This document shows positions 7,105 to 16,900 of a stretch of DNA of 20,066 nucleotides, piece by piece. The DNA comes from Saprospiraceae bacterium (GTDB taxonomy: Bacteria > Bacteroidota > Bacteroidia > Chitinophagales > Saprospiraceae), in the NCBI GenBank assembly GCA_014379665.1, contig JACMLK010000350.1, positions 1 to 20,066 on the forward strand. The letters run 5' to 3'. Numbering within the stretch: position 1 is the stretch's first letter; each line of letters opens with the position of its first letter. The position numbers were made by a program, and so were the translations under genes. The notes beneath the pieces were generated by a model, which saw only the letters and a program-made list of their open reading frames with translations, searched no databases and was not told the origin of the DNA.

Positions 7105-10086
7105 CTAAAATTTTGTTTCAAGACCGAATTGTATAGATTTTGCTATGGGATAGGTGCCGTTATCAAATCCAACTTTAAAAGGACTGGTACTATTTGGAAA
7201 TTCGGGTGAATAGCCAGTAAACGACTGTTGTGTCCATAGATTGGTACCTGATACAAATATACGCAAACTTTCCATTTTTATTTTACTTAAGATCGAATTT
7301 GGTATTGAATAACCCAAATTTACAGTACGTAATCTAAAAAAAGATCCATCCTGGATGAATCTGTCACTGACTCTGAAATTGTGACCTCCATTGGTTACCC
7401 TTGGTTCTGAGTCTGAAGGATTGGTCGTTGTCCAGGCATCTGCAACATGAGATTCCCAGTTATATACTCCAAATCTGAAAGATTCTTTTTCGTTAAACAC
7501 TTTATTGCCGCTTACCCCAAGGAAATCAATATTCATATCAAACCCTTTATAACCAGCTCCCAAATTGATACCATAAGTTAGAGTAGGAATAGGACTTCCA
7601 AGATATACCCTGTCATTACCGTCTATTAATCCATTATTATCTTCGTCAATATACCTTAGGTCTCCGGGCTTTTCTCCTCCCAGCTTAGGACTTGAGCTTA
7701 TTTCCTCTGTAGTCTGAAAGACACCGGCTGTTCTGAAGCCGTAATAAGCACCTATAGGAAGCCCTACTATGGTATGTGTAGCTGGCTCGCCATTAATAAA
7801 TGCATCAAAAATTTCATTTCTGCCTTTGGCCAAAGCAAGTACTTCATTACTAACCGGTGAAATATTAAAGCCAATATTGTAATCAAATGTTCCTGATTGT
7901 CTCCAGTTAACTCCAATGTCCACTCCCGAATTAAGAACTTCTGCTGTATTTACATATGGACTGGAGGAAGATCCTACAAAATCAGGAATAGGCACAGCTG
8001 CTATGATGTCATATGTGTTTCGTTTGTACCAATCCACTTCCACATCCAATCGGTTGTTTAAAAAACCTGCTTCAAGTCCAATGTCAATTTGATTGGAAAC
8101 TTCCCATTTTAGTTTTGGATTTGAAATGGATAATTGCGTAGCTCCCTGATTAAGATTTTCTCCTGATCCGAACACCGCTCCCAAACCACCGTTTATAATG
8201 GCTGATGTAGGATATCGGTCAGTCAGAGCCTGATTGCCGAGAATTCCATAGCTGAGTCTTACTTTTAGTCGGTCAAATGTATTCAGTTCTTCTATAAAAG
8301 ATTCACGACCCATGTTCCAGCCTACACTGGCTGCCGGAAAATATCCTGTACGATGATCAGGCGTAAACCGGCTTGACTTATCAACTCTTATAGAGGTAGT
8401 GAATAAATATTTCTCCTTGAATGAATAATTGGTTCGGAAAAGGATAGACGTCATTGCTTCGTCTGATGCTCCCCCGAAATTCATCTGAGTTGTATCATTG
8501 CCTGATGAAAGATATATTAATTCATCTGAACTGCCTGGAAAACTTTCTCTGCTTGCCCCTATATTTTCACTTTTTCTTTCCTCCGCGGTATATCCAATAA
8601 GTACTCCTAAAGAATGATCGGTCCATTCCTTATAATAATTGAGTGTTTGCTCCCAAATCCAGTTTTTGCCTGATCCCTGTGTGATATTTAGCCTGTCACT
8701 TTTATTTAACTGGGATGCGCTTACCGTAAATTTTGGTTCAAAATATCTTGAACTTTCCACCGTAAAATTATATCCAAAATTTGTCCGGAATCTAAAATTT
8801 TGTAAAAAGGAAACTTCTCCGTAAACATTTCCAAGCAGATTAGTTCTTTTAACTTTATTGTTGCTTTTATAAAATTGATCTGCTGCCGGATTAGCTACTG
8901 CAAGTCCATAAAATGTCGGGTCGGTGAAATTTCCATCTTCATCATAGACAGGCAGTACAGAAGGTATTCTGTAAGCGGAAGAAATGACATTTGGTCCTAA
9001 ATGTTCTTGTATGAGTGAATAAGACACATTATTTCCCAATGTAAACCATGGTTTGAGCTTCATCTCCGTATTTAATCTGAAAGTCCCTCTTTCAAAAGAG
9101 GTGTTTTTTAATATACCATCCTGATTGAAATAATTTGCACTAAAATTATACGCAATATTGTCGCTTGCTCCATTGGCACCAAACTGAACATTTCTTATCG
9201 GAGCATTACGCAATACTTCAGCCTGCCAGTTTGTGCCTTCACCTAAAGAGTCAGGATTAGTAAAATAATTAATCCCCCGCAATTGATTATATGCTCTTGC
9301 AAATTGGGTCCCATTCAATAATGATATTTGGTTAACAGCTTGTTGTTGTCCATAATAAGTGGAAAACGAAAGTTGTGCATTTTTTCTTTTTTTACCATTT
9401 TTGGTGGTAATGATGATGACACCATTGGCTCCACGACTGCCATAGATTGCTGCAGAAGATGCATCCTTGAGTACTTCAATGCTTTCGACATCCTGAGGAT
9501 TGACAGACGATGCGTCTTCTGTGATCATACCATCTATGACATATAGGGGATTTGAGTTATTGAGCGTGCCGGTGCCACGTACACGTATTACTGCACCTGA
9601 ACCGGGTTGGCCGGAAGCAGGAGAAACATACACACATGGTATTTTCCCCTGAAGGGCCTGTTCTACATTAGGAGTTACCACTCTTTCCAGTTCTGATCCT
9701 TTCAGACTACTTACTGCTCCTGTCAGGTCACTTTTTTTCTGAGTACCATATCCTACTACTACTATCTGATCAATCATTACTGAAGATTCTGTAAGACTGA
9801 CATTGATATCATTCTGGCCGGCAACATTGACACTTAGATCATCATAACCAATATATTTGATCAATAATATGGCATTTGCGTTACTGACACTAAAACTAAA
9901 TGATCCGTCAATATCAGAGATAGTTCCATTTTCAGTTCCGGATTCTTCCACAGTGGCCCCAATGAGTGGGTCGCCGTTGGCTAATGCAGTAATAATTCCT
10001 TTTACTTTATGCTGCGCTCCCGCAATAAATACTATAAGAAATATTGTGATAAATGTTGCCGAAAATTTTTGATAAAGACTTCTCAT
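7105..10086 (-). CDS. SusC-like TonB-dependent outer-membrane transporter
   Basis: This 993-residue protein starts with a signal peptide (about 1-24). A carboxypeptidase-regulatory-like (CarbopepD_reg) domain covers 26-100. A TonB-box-like stretch, DQIVVVGYGTQKKSD, lies at 106-120. The plug runs to about 230 (RVRGTGTLNNSNPLYVIDG, VESIEVLKDASSAAIYGSRG) and is followed by a 22-strand-type beta-barrel ending in the aromatic C-terminus LETKF. SusC proteins import oligosaccharides across the outer membrane using TonB-ExbBD energy, in complex with SusD encoded directly downstream. No STN domain precedes the plug, so direct FecR/anti-sigma signalling through this protein is not indicated. The gene begins 12 nt after the GH3 gene. 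Length and motifs are normal for the family. Confidence 0.96.
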   Translation of the reverse strand: MRSLYQKFSATFITIFLIVFIAGAQHKVKGIITALANGDPLIGATVEESGTENGTISDIDGSFSFSVSNANAILLIKYIGYDDLSVNVAGQNDINVSLTESSVMIDQIVVVGYGTQKKSDLTGAVSSLKGSELERVVTPNVEQALQGKIPCVYVSPASGQPGSGAVIRVRGTGTLNNSNPLYVIDGMITEDASSVNPQDVESIEVLKDASSAAIYGSRGANGVIIITTKNGKKRKNAQLSFSTYYGQQQAVNQISLLNGTQFARAYNQLRGINYFTNPDSLGEGTNWQAEVLRNAPIRNVQFGANGASDNIAYNFSANYFNQDGILKNTSFERGTFRLNTEMKLKPWFTLGNNVSYSLIQEHLGPNVISSAYRIPSVLPVYDEDGNFTDPTFYGLAVANPAADQFYKSNNKVKRTNLLGNVYGEVSFLQNFRFRTNFGYNFTVESSRYFEPKFTVSASQLNKSDRLNITQGSGKNWIWEQTLNYYKEWTDHSLGVLIGYTAEERKSENIGASRESFPGSSDELIYLSSGNDTTQMNFGGASDEAMTSILFRTNYSFKEKYLFTTSIRVDKSSRFTPDHRTGYFPAASVGWNMGRESFIEELNTFDRLKVRLSYGILGNQALTDRYPTSAIINGGLGAVFGSGENLNQGATQLSISNPKLKWEVSNQIDIGLEAGFLNNRLDVEVDWYKRNTYDIIAAVPIPDFVGSSSSPYVNTAEVLNSGVDIGVNWRQSGTFDYNIGFNISPVSNEVLALAKGRNEIFDAFINGEPATHTIVGLPIGAYYGFRTAGVFQTTEEISSSPKLGGEKPGDLRYIDEDNNGLIDGNDRVYLGSPIPTLTYGINLGAGYKGFDMNIDFLGVSGNKVFNEKESFRFGVYNWESHVADAWTTTNPSDSEPRVTNGGHNFRVSDRFIQDGSFFRLRTVNLGYSIPNSILSKIKMESLRIFVSGTNLWTQQSFTGYSPEFPNSTSPFKVGFDNGTYPIAKSIQFGLETKF

Positions 10087-10098
10087 ATAATTTTTCGT

Positions 10099-12321
10099 TT
10101 ATTTGGTTAACTTAATTTTTATAATATTGGCAGTATCGGACGAACCACCAACCAAAATATGAAACTCTCCCGGTTCAGTGACCCATTCCATTTTATCGTT
10201 GTAGAAAGAAAAATCCTTTTTCGACAATTCAAACTTTATTACTTTATTTTCACCTTTTTTGATCATCACTTTTCTAAATGCTTTCAGTTCTTTGACAGGC
10301 CTGGTGACACTGGATACAACATCCCTGATATAAAGTTGTATCACTTCTTCCCCATCATAGTTCCCGGTATTTTTAACATTGACTGAAATGTTTACTGAAT
10401 CTTCATTCTTAAATGATGTTTTATCTGCCGTTGGAGCACTATAATCAAATGATGTGTAACTGAGGCCATAACCGAAATTGTATAATGGAGCATTGGGCAT
10501 ATCCAAATATTTTGTATTCCATTTGGAATCCGGGTTAAATGGACGACCCGTACTCTTGTAATTGTAAAAAATGGGTATCTGTCCTTCATGTCTTGGGAAA
10601 CTGATGGGTAATTTAGCCGAAGGATTATAATCTCCGAACAATACATCTGCTATGGCATTACCTGCCTGGCTACCTAACCACCAGGCTTCCAATACAGCAT
10701 CAGATCCATTGTGTACATCGTTCAGTACCAATGGTCTGCCATTCATTACAATAGTAACTATTGGTTTTCCTGAAGATCTGATTTCCTTTAATAACTCCTC
10801 TTGCACTCCTGGAATTCTGATCATTGATCTGGCTGCTGCTTCTCCACTCATATCTTTATTTTCGCCAATCGCGAGTATTACCATGTCAGCATCTTTTACT
10901 TTTGCAAGTACTGATTCAAAATTTGATTTATCAGATCCTTCTATTTCGCAACCTTTGATATATTCAATCCTAATGTCTGTTGCTTTGAGATTTTGTTTTA
11001 TTCCTTCGAGCAATGAAACGCAGTGTCTTGCTTCACCTGAACCGGACCATGCTCCAATAAGATTATTTTTGTCGTCAGCCAGAGGCCCGGCGATCAGTAC
11101 TTTTTTAACAGATTTTTTAATGGGCAAAATACCATTATTTTTTAAGAGCACAATTGATTTACGGGCAACATCCCTGCTTGCTTCAAGGTGTTCTTTGGTC
11201 AAAATTGAATTTGCTTCTCTGGTTTTGTCTGAAAATTTAAAAGGATTTTCGAACAGCCCAAGTAGTTTTTTAATCCTTAGAATACTTCTTACACTATTGT
11301 CTATTTGATTGATATTAATCCTACCGTCATTTAAACCGGTTTTTATTTTATCCTGAAAAATAGCACCCTGCATGTCCATATCCATTCCTGCAGTGATCGC
11401 CAATATTCCGGCATCAGTTTCATCTTTAACCACGCCATGGTTGACCATTTCATTGATAGATGTGTAATCAGATACGACGAAACCATTGAAACCCCACTCA
11501 TTTCGAAGAATATCTGTTAATAGATATTTATTGCCGGATGCCGGTATTCCATTATAATCATTAAATGAGGTCATGACTGTCAATGCTCCTGCATCCACTG
11601 CAGCTTTATAAGGTGGTAAATAAACTTCCCTGAATACCCGTTCACTTATCTCTACTGAATTGTAATCACGCCCTCCGATCGGAGCACCGTAAGCTGCAAA
11701 GTGCTTAACACAAGCCACCAATCTGTCCGCTTTGTCAAATCCAGTGCCCTGAATTCCTTTAACCCTTGCCTCCGCAATTCTGGATCCAAGATAAGTGTCT
11801 TCACCAGCGCCTTCCATAACTCGTCCCCATCGAGGTTCTCTGGTAATATCCACCATCGGCGCATAAGTCCAGTGCAGTCCTGAAGCTGCCGCTTCTTTAG
11901 ACATAATGTAAGCTGATTTTTCGATCGCTTCCAGGTCCCAACTGGCTGCTTCCCCAAGCGGAATTGGAAACATGGTCTTATATCCATGAATGACATCATA
12001 TCCAAAGAGTAAGGGTATTTTCAAACGACTTTCTTCCACAGCAATTTTCTGAAGTCGGGTGGTGAAATCCACTGTATGACTGTTGAAAAGTGCTCCGCAT
12101 CTTCCGGATTTAATATCATTTTCATACCCTCCTCTTATGGTGGGTCCGGTCGATTCCCAGTCAGTGGTGTACAAGGTCATCTGACCAAGTTTTTCATCCA
12201 AAGTCATATTGGAAATCAGGTTTTCTATAAGTGGATCTTTTGGAACAGACCTCATTTTAGATGTCGTACTTTTGGAACAACTTAAAAATAAAATTACCCC
12301 TATGTAAATTATTGTTTTCAT
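10099..12321 (-). CDS. GH3 beta-glucosidase (BglX-like) lipoprotein
   Basis: This 740-residue protein has the GH3 architecture: the N-terminal TIM barrel (about 30-365), the alpha/beta sandwich (about 385-600) and a C-terminal fibronectin III-like domain (about 645-735). Landmarks are GRDYNSVEIS (217-226), KHFAAYG (206-212), the nucleophile D285 in FVVSDY (281-286) and the probable acid/base E494 in MSGEAAARS (491-499). A signal peptide ends FLSC with Cys15, so it is probably a lipoprotein. The residues after Cys (SKSTTSK) are not acidic, which argues against surface export and for a periplasm-facing location. GH3 enzymes of this type release glucose from the non-reducing ends of beta-glucosides. 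Some Bacteroides relatives act on beta-1,2-linked gluco-oligosaccharides, but linkage preference cannot be read here. Its ATG follows the upstream stop codon by 1 nt, indicating translational coupling. Confidence 0.94.
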   Translation of the reverse strand: MKTIIYIGVILFLSCSKSTTSKMRSVPKDPLIENLISNMTLDEKLGQMTLYTTDWESTGPTIRGGYENDIKSGRCGALFNSHTVDFTTRLQKIAVEESRLKIPLLFGYDVIHGYKTMFPIPLGEAASWDLEAIEKSAYIMSKEAAASGLHWTYAPMVDITREPRWGRVMEGAGEDTYLGSRIAEARVKGIQGTGFDKADRLVACVKHFAAYGAPIGGRDYNSVEISERVFREVYLPPYKAAVDAGALTVMTSFNDYNGIPASGNKYLLTDILRNEWGFNGFVVSDYTSINEMVNHGVVKDETDAGILAITAGMDMDMQGAIFQDKIKTGLNDGRININQIDNSVRSILRIKKLLGLFENPFKFSDKTREANSILTKEHLEASRDVARKSIVLLKNNGILPIKKSVKKVLIAGPLADDKNNLIGAWSGSGEARHCVSLLEGIKQNLKATDIRIEYIKGCEIEGSDKSNFESVLAKVKDADMVILAIGENKDMSGEAAARSMIRIPGVQEELLKEIRSSGKPIVTIVMNGRPLVLNDVHNGSDAVLEAWWLGSQAGNAIADVLFGDYNPSAKLPISFPRHEGQIPIFYNYKSTGRPFNPDSKWNTKYLDMPNAPLYNFGYGLSYTSFDYSAPTADKTSFKNEDSVNISVNVKNTGNYDGEEVIQLYIRDVVSSVTRPVKELKAFRKVMIKKGENKVIKFELSKKDFSFYNDKMEWVTEPGEFHILVGGSSDTANIIKIKLTK

Positions 12322-12322
12322 T

Positions 12323-13690
12323 TTAATTAATTTTATCTAACCATCCACCTTTAAAACCTGCTTTTTTCAAACCATTAGCTATGTATGGATTTTTTTTCAT
12401 CGTATTCCACAATAGTTCTGATTCATGATTTTGTATTTGTAATAATATCGGACCTTGGTCAATACCCAGATAATCAACATCAAACCAACCACTGGGATAT
12501 TTTCTATCTTTATAAGTAAGATTAAATGCGTCTTTAAAACCATAATCACCGACTAGATCTTTATAATAAGTATTCCACATATTACTTAGACATTCTTCTG
12601 ACTCTACCGGCGTGAAGGGGAAAGAACCACCGGCTGCTGTTGGTGCAATGGTTCCATCATCTACAATCTGAATACTGCATGCTCCTCTTGCCCTATAGTC
12701 AAAAAAAGTTCTTTCAACTCCTTCAATTACTATTTTTTTATTAGCCGGACCGTCACAAGCTGTTAATCCCCAGCATTTATTACTATAACCAATATATTGT
12801 TCAGGATTTGCAGTGCAATATGCCTTGTTGGATAAAGTAGCTTTTTTGGAATTTTCAAAATAGTCATCTTTAATGGCTGTCATGAAACTATCCTTTATAC
12901 CACGGAAGTCTATCCATATGTGACTATATTGGTGTCCGAAAAGTGGATCAAACTGTACATTTTTTATCCTGTAAAATGTATCTAATGGGTAAGTTTCACA
13001 CCATTTCTGCCATGAATCAACAGGAATAGGATGGGTGGGAGAGCCCATGGCCATTATTAAAAGGATCATTGCCTCATTATATCCTGCCCATTCACTTTCT
13101 ATAAATCCTTTTTCAGGATGCCATCCCATGCTCATTTTACCATTGGATTTCATCATCCAGTTCCAGTTTACCCTAAGATAAAGACTATCAGAAATATTTC
13201 TTATCTCTTGCTCAACGGGATTATCTGTATCAAAATAAGACATGCAGCTTAATATTCCGGCCATCAGCAGACCTGTGTCAATGGAAGACAATTCTACAGT
13301 CTTGTATCTTTCGGCATTATTTAGATTAAGGAAATGGTAAAAAAATCCCTGATGACCACTCACATTGTTACTTTGTGGTCCCTGAGGTAGCAACCATAAT
13401 GTTTTTAATGTAGCGAGTACCCTCTCTGCACCTTGAGCGCGCGAGATATATTTATTTTCTATGCCTGTTAAATAAACACTTAATCCAAAGCCGGTAGCTG
13501 CAATACTTGAAAAAGTCAGAGTTGGGTAGCGATCAGGTATCTGGTAATTGGTAGAATCGGCCAGATTCCAGAAATAATTAAAGGTTCTTTTTTTAAGGTC
13601 TTCTCTTGAATAGGCTGTATGTTGTATCTCTTTGGTTTTACAGGATACCAGCAATGAAATCAACAAAATGCCCCAAACTAAACGAAACAT
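12323..13690 (-). CDS. Glycoamylase-like (PF10091/GH144-type) lipoprotein
   Basis: This 455-residue protein has the lipobox LVSC with Cys17, followed by KTKEIQ, which lacks an acidic surface-export signal; a periplasmic-face location is likely. The glycoamylase-like domain fills about 27-447: FNYFWNLAD (37-45), TGFGLSVYLTGIENKYISR (66-84), ELSSIDT (133-139), GYNEAMI (203-209), SPTHPIP (217-223), DFRGIKD (261-267), KCWGLTACD (305-313), GTIAPTAA (346-353), IDQGPI (410-415). It is a distant paralogue of the enzyme at the other end of the locus, but its segment around the first acidic motif is ELSSIDT instead of GGDLVET, so bond preference or exo/endo mode may differ. There is no FN3-like or sorting domain. 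It heads the tight run of GH3, susC and susD genes. The family call is firm; the substrate is inferred. Confidence 0.88.
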   Translation of the reverse strand: MFRLVWGILLISLLVSCKTKEIQHTAYSREDLKKRTFNYFWNLADSTNYQIPDRYPTLTFSSIAATGFGLSVYLTGIENKYISRAQGAERVLATLKTLWLLPQGPQSNNVSGHQGFFYHFLNLNNAERYKTVELSSIDTGLLMAGILSCMSYFDTDNPVEQEIRNISDSLYLRVNWNWMMKSNGKMSMGWHPEKGFIESEWAGYNEAMILLIMAMGSPTHPIPVDSWQKWCETYPLDTFYRIKNVQFDPLFGHQYSHIWIDFRGIKDSFMTAIKDDYFENSKKATLSNKAYCTANPEQYIGYSNKCWGLTACDGPANKKIVIEGVERTFFDYRARGACSIQIVDDGTIAPTAAGGSFPFTPVESEECLSNMWNTYYKDLVGDYGFKDAFNLTYKDRKYPSGWFDVDYLGIDQGPILLQIQNHESELLWNTMKKNPYIANGLKKAGFKGGWLDKIN

Positions 13691-13695
13691 ATTTC

Positions 13696-13735
13696 GATGT
13701 GATTTTTAAATACAAATTGATGTGAAATTTTAAAT
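13696..13735. repeat. Tandem imperfect direct repeat in the leader of the glycoamylase lipoprotein gene
   Basis: On the plus strand, GATGTGATTTTTAAAT (13696-13711) and GATGTGAAATTTTAAAT (13719-13735) are near copies offset by 23-24 bp, about two helical turns. The first ends 5 bp from the ATG of the minus-strand gene, so the pair covers the leader. It may be a tandem protein-binding site or simply AT-rich recurrence. Confidence 0.3.
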
Positions 13736-13877
13736 CTATTCTACAGCAATTCCCTCACTAACTAAATTTGAGTGAAAGTGAGTCCTCAATGAAATTAACA
13801 TAAGAAAGTCCGGACTCCAAATTTTTTCGTATACTCTACTGCAAGTAAACTCTATAATATTTTATATGAAAACTTTT

Positions 13878-13913
13878 AAAAAACAACCGGATAGTTATGG
13901 TACTATCCGGTTG
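13878..13913 (-). terminator. Intrinsic terminator after the six-repeat protein gene
   Basis: A perfect 12-bp stem, CAACCGGATAGT (13884-13895) against ACTATCCGGTTG (13902-13913), has a 6-nt loop. On the minus strand it is followed by TTTTTT (13883-13878). It starts 21 nt after the stop codon of the six-repeat gene. It separates that gene from the downstream PUL operon, or attenuates read-through into it. Confidence 0.88.
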
Positions 13914-13933
13914 CTTATATGCCATACTATTTT

Positions 13934-16900
13934 TTATAACTTAACAAATCGTGACTGTGCCACAAGTTGCTGTTTGTCATTGTAACCCATAAGAAAATAA
14001 GTACCTGCATTCAGTGATGATACATCAATATAATGCGTGGATTGATTATTATTCCAGGTTCTGGCTATTATCTGGCCATAAACACTAATAATATCAGTGG
14101 ATTTAAGCAATTCGGCGTTATTTACACGAAGTAAATCACATACAGGATTTGGAACCAGTGAAAGTTTTGCCACAGTTTGGTCATCTGACGAAGACGGTTC
14201 CTGACCACAATCACCACCTTCCAGTCTTACATCATCGAAGTAATAAATCACGTCTTCAGCTGGTAAATTATTTATATCAAATATCCACGTAAGACGGGCA
14301 TACTGACCTGCAGGGTCAATAGGAGTAGGGGCCTGTGAAAAATCCCATGTCAATTCTTCCCATTCATTGACTTTAGTATTTGCCACTGTAAAATCTCCTG
14401 AACCACCAGGAAATCCTGGAACTAAAGGTCGTTCTACTTTCAATGTGACTGTAGTAATTTTGGGCGAAAGAATTTTTGCTTTGATGATCGTATTTGGTCC
14501 GAATTTGATATATGAATCCAGGTCCGTATACATTCCCTGCCATGGTTGTTCACCGGAAGCTTTTTCGATGGCTTTACCAACTTTGTCTGATGTATTGATT
14601 CCGGATTTAAGCGGATTGTCTACAAGTTCGAATCCACCTGATTCGTCTGCAGGGAAGTATCTCCATTTGTCTGACACAAATGCAGGATCATCATAATTTA
14701 TAATACATCCGTCATAAGGGGCATGTGCCCATTTAAGATTGTCAATATAGTAATCCTCGACTGTAGTTGTCTCAACTCCACCATTAAAGAAAAGACATAC
14801 TCTTTTATGATCATTTCCTTTTTCGCCTGAAAAGTCAACAGAAAGTGTATACCAGTCATTGAAAGTTTTTATTTCTGACCAGATTTCTTTCGCCGGGCTT
14901 GATCCGCCTTCAAGTTTCAACAATACCGGGACAACCTGAGTTGACAAAACCTGTAATTCAAATTGATTGAATACGTCTAGGTTGATTCCATCAGGGAAAT
15001 TTACACATAATGCTGCCCACGGTTCATTAGGCTGATCTTTGTAAAGCCCTACTTTTGTGGAACTGTTTGAAGCGGTGAGTTTAGGATTGTCAACTACTGT
15101 AAGTAATTGTTCACCGGCGCCGAATTCATAATTTCTTTGACATTCAAAGTCATCAATAATATTGGTGTTAGGTACTGCACCTTCACAAGGATCTACGGTA
15201 GATTCACCTTGTCTCAGATTGTCAAAATAATATACTACTCCTGCTTCCTCTACTCCCGGGTTAAAGATAAGTTTGATAGCCTCCCAATCTGTCAATAATT
15301 GAAATTCTGAGAAGTTAAACGAAATCGTTTCCCAGGCTCCTGGTGATTGAAAATTTCTGGTTACTTCTTTATTACCTGCTGAAGCACTTTCTAACTGAAA
15401 TGTGATTGAATTGCTTCCCGGAGGTGCCCAGACATCAAGATTATATTGTGGCTTTTCGGAAATATCAATGACACCTGGCGCTACAGCCGCCAGTGTTGAA
15501 AACGCTGATATTCCTTTTGTATATTTACCAACTTTTAATGATGTATTACCTAATGGATCGAGATTGTCACTAACTTCAAAGGTACCATGAATCAATGTAT
15601 TCTGATCTAACGGTTCCCATGGCAAAGTAGCTCCATTCTCAAAATTCTCAAGATCAAAAATAGTTTTAACTCCCCATGAAATATCATCTATATAATACAC
15701 ATCACCCGGAGCAGGATCATTTCCAGCGTTAAAAAATAAAACTATTTTTTTATGACTGGCCAAAGCCTGAGTACTGAAATCAACTTCATATTGAACCCAT
15801 TGGTTTGGAGTTGTTATATCCACCCAGGTTTCTATGGCTGCTGAGGCACCACCTTCCAATTTAAATAAGACTCTGGTTACTTTTGGAGACCATATCTTGA
15901 CTTTCAATTGATTATTTGTAGTCAGATCAACAGGGTTTTGATAATCAATCAGTAATGCTGCCCATTGTTCACCCTGAGGATCTACGTATTTGCCAACCAA
16001 AGAAGATGGATTGACAGGGGTTGGATTTGGATTCGGAACGACACTCAAGCTATCCCAGCCATTGACATAGGTTGCATTTCTATTACATTCAAAATCGTCC
16101 ACTATATTTGGATCTTTAACAACCAATGCACAATCTCCCTGAGATACAGCATACAGGTTATCATAATAATACACATCTGCACTTGTTTCTACACCCGGAT
16201 CAAAAAATAATATTGCTTTTGTCAGATGTTTGTAATCTTTAGCAGCTGATAAATCAAAAGTATATTCCTGCCACGCATTTCTTACACCAAGATTAACAAT
16301 TTTCTCAATCGCAGGACCTCCGGGGCCTTCTAACTTTAATAATAATTGTGTAGCACCATCAGAATAGATCTGAAGTTTGAATTGATTCAAAATGCTCAAG
16401 TCAAATGGTGTTGTTCTTTCAGCAAGTAAGAGACTATAGGAATGTGCTCCCGATTTTGTATATTTACCCACATTGGAAGTTGAGTTTATTTTATTTGGAT
16501 CAGGATTTGCCACGGGTGCTTCCAAAAGACCATCAAAAGCTGTCCATCCCATTTCATTACCAGTTTCAAATGTCTCATATACTTCCTTAGCTTCCACGGC
16601 ACGAATATCATCAAAATAAAAAGTATTGGCCTGTGGTGTAGTGAATGGGTGGAACGCAAGTAATACTTTATTCATAGTGGTAAACGTGGCTGCTGCCGAA
16701 AAATCAACAGAATATTCAACCCACTCATTTGCAGTTGTAATATCAATAAATTTTTCAATCGCCTTTCCTCCACCTTCGAACTTAAGTAATGCTCTGGTCG
16801 GTGCGACCGGTGACCAAATTTTTATTTTCATCAGATTATACTGACTTAAATCAGCATTAGCAGAAAGATCACCTAATCCAAAGCAAAAATCAGATATACC

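Noticed and set aside
10652..11308. A 218-codon plus-strand open frame
   Set aside because: It is fully antisense to the GH3 gene, whose motifs and length are complete, and its translation lacks family features.
3651..13690. Calling the two PF10091-like enzymes glucoamylases acting on starch
   Set aside because: The family name is historical. Characterised relatives in GH144 act on beta-1,2-glucan, and no starch-specific GH13, GH31 or GH97 gene is nearby.
13763..13770. Perfect TAAATTTG (-7-like) box on the plus strand
   Set aside because: No plus-strand gene follows it, and the flanking minus-strand genes run the other way. It is likely chance in AT-rich DNA.
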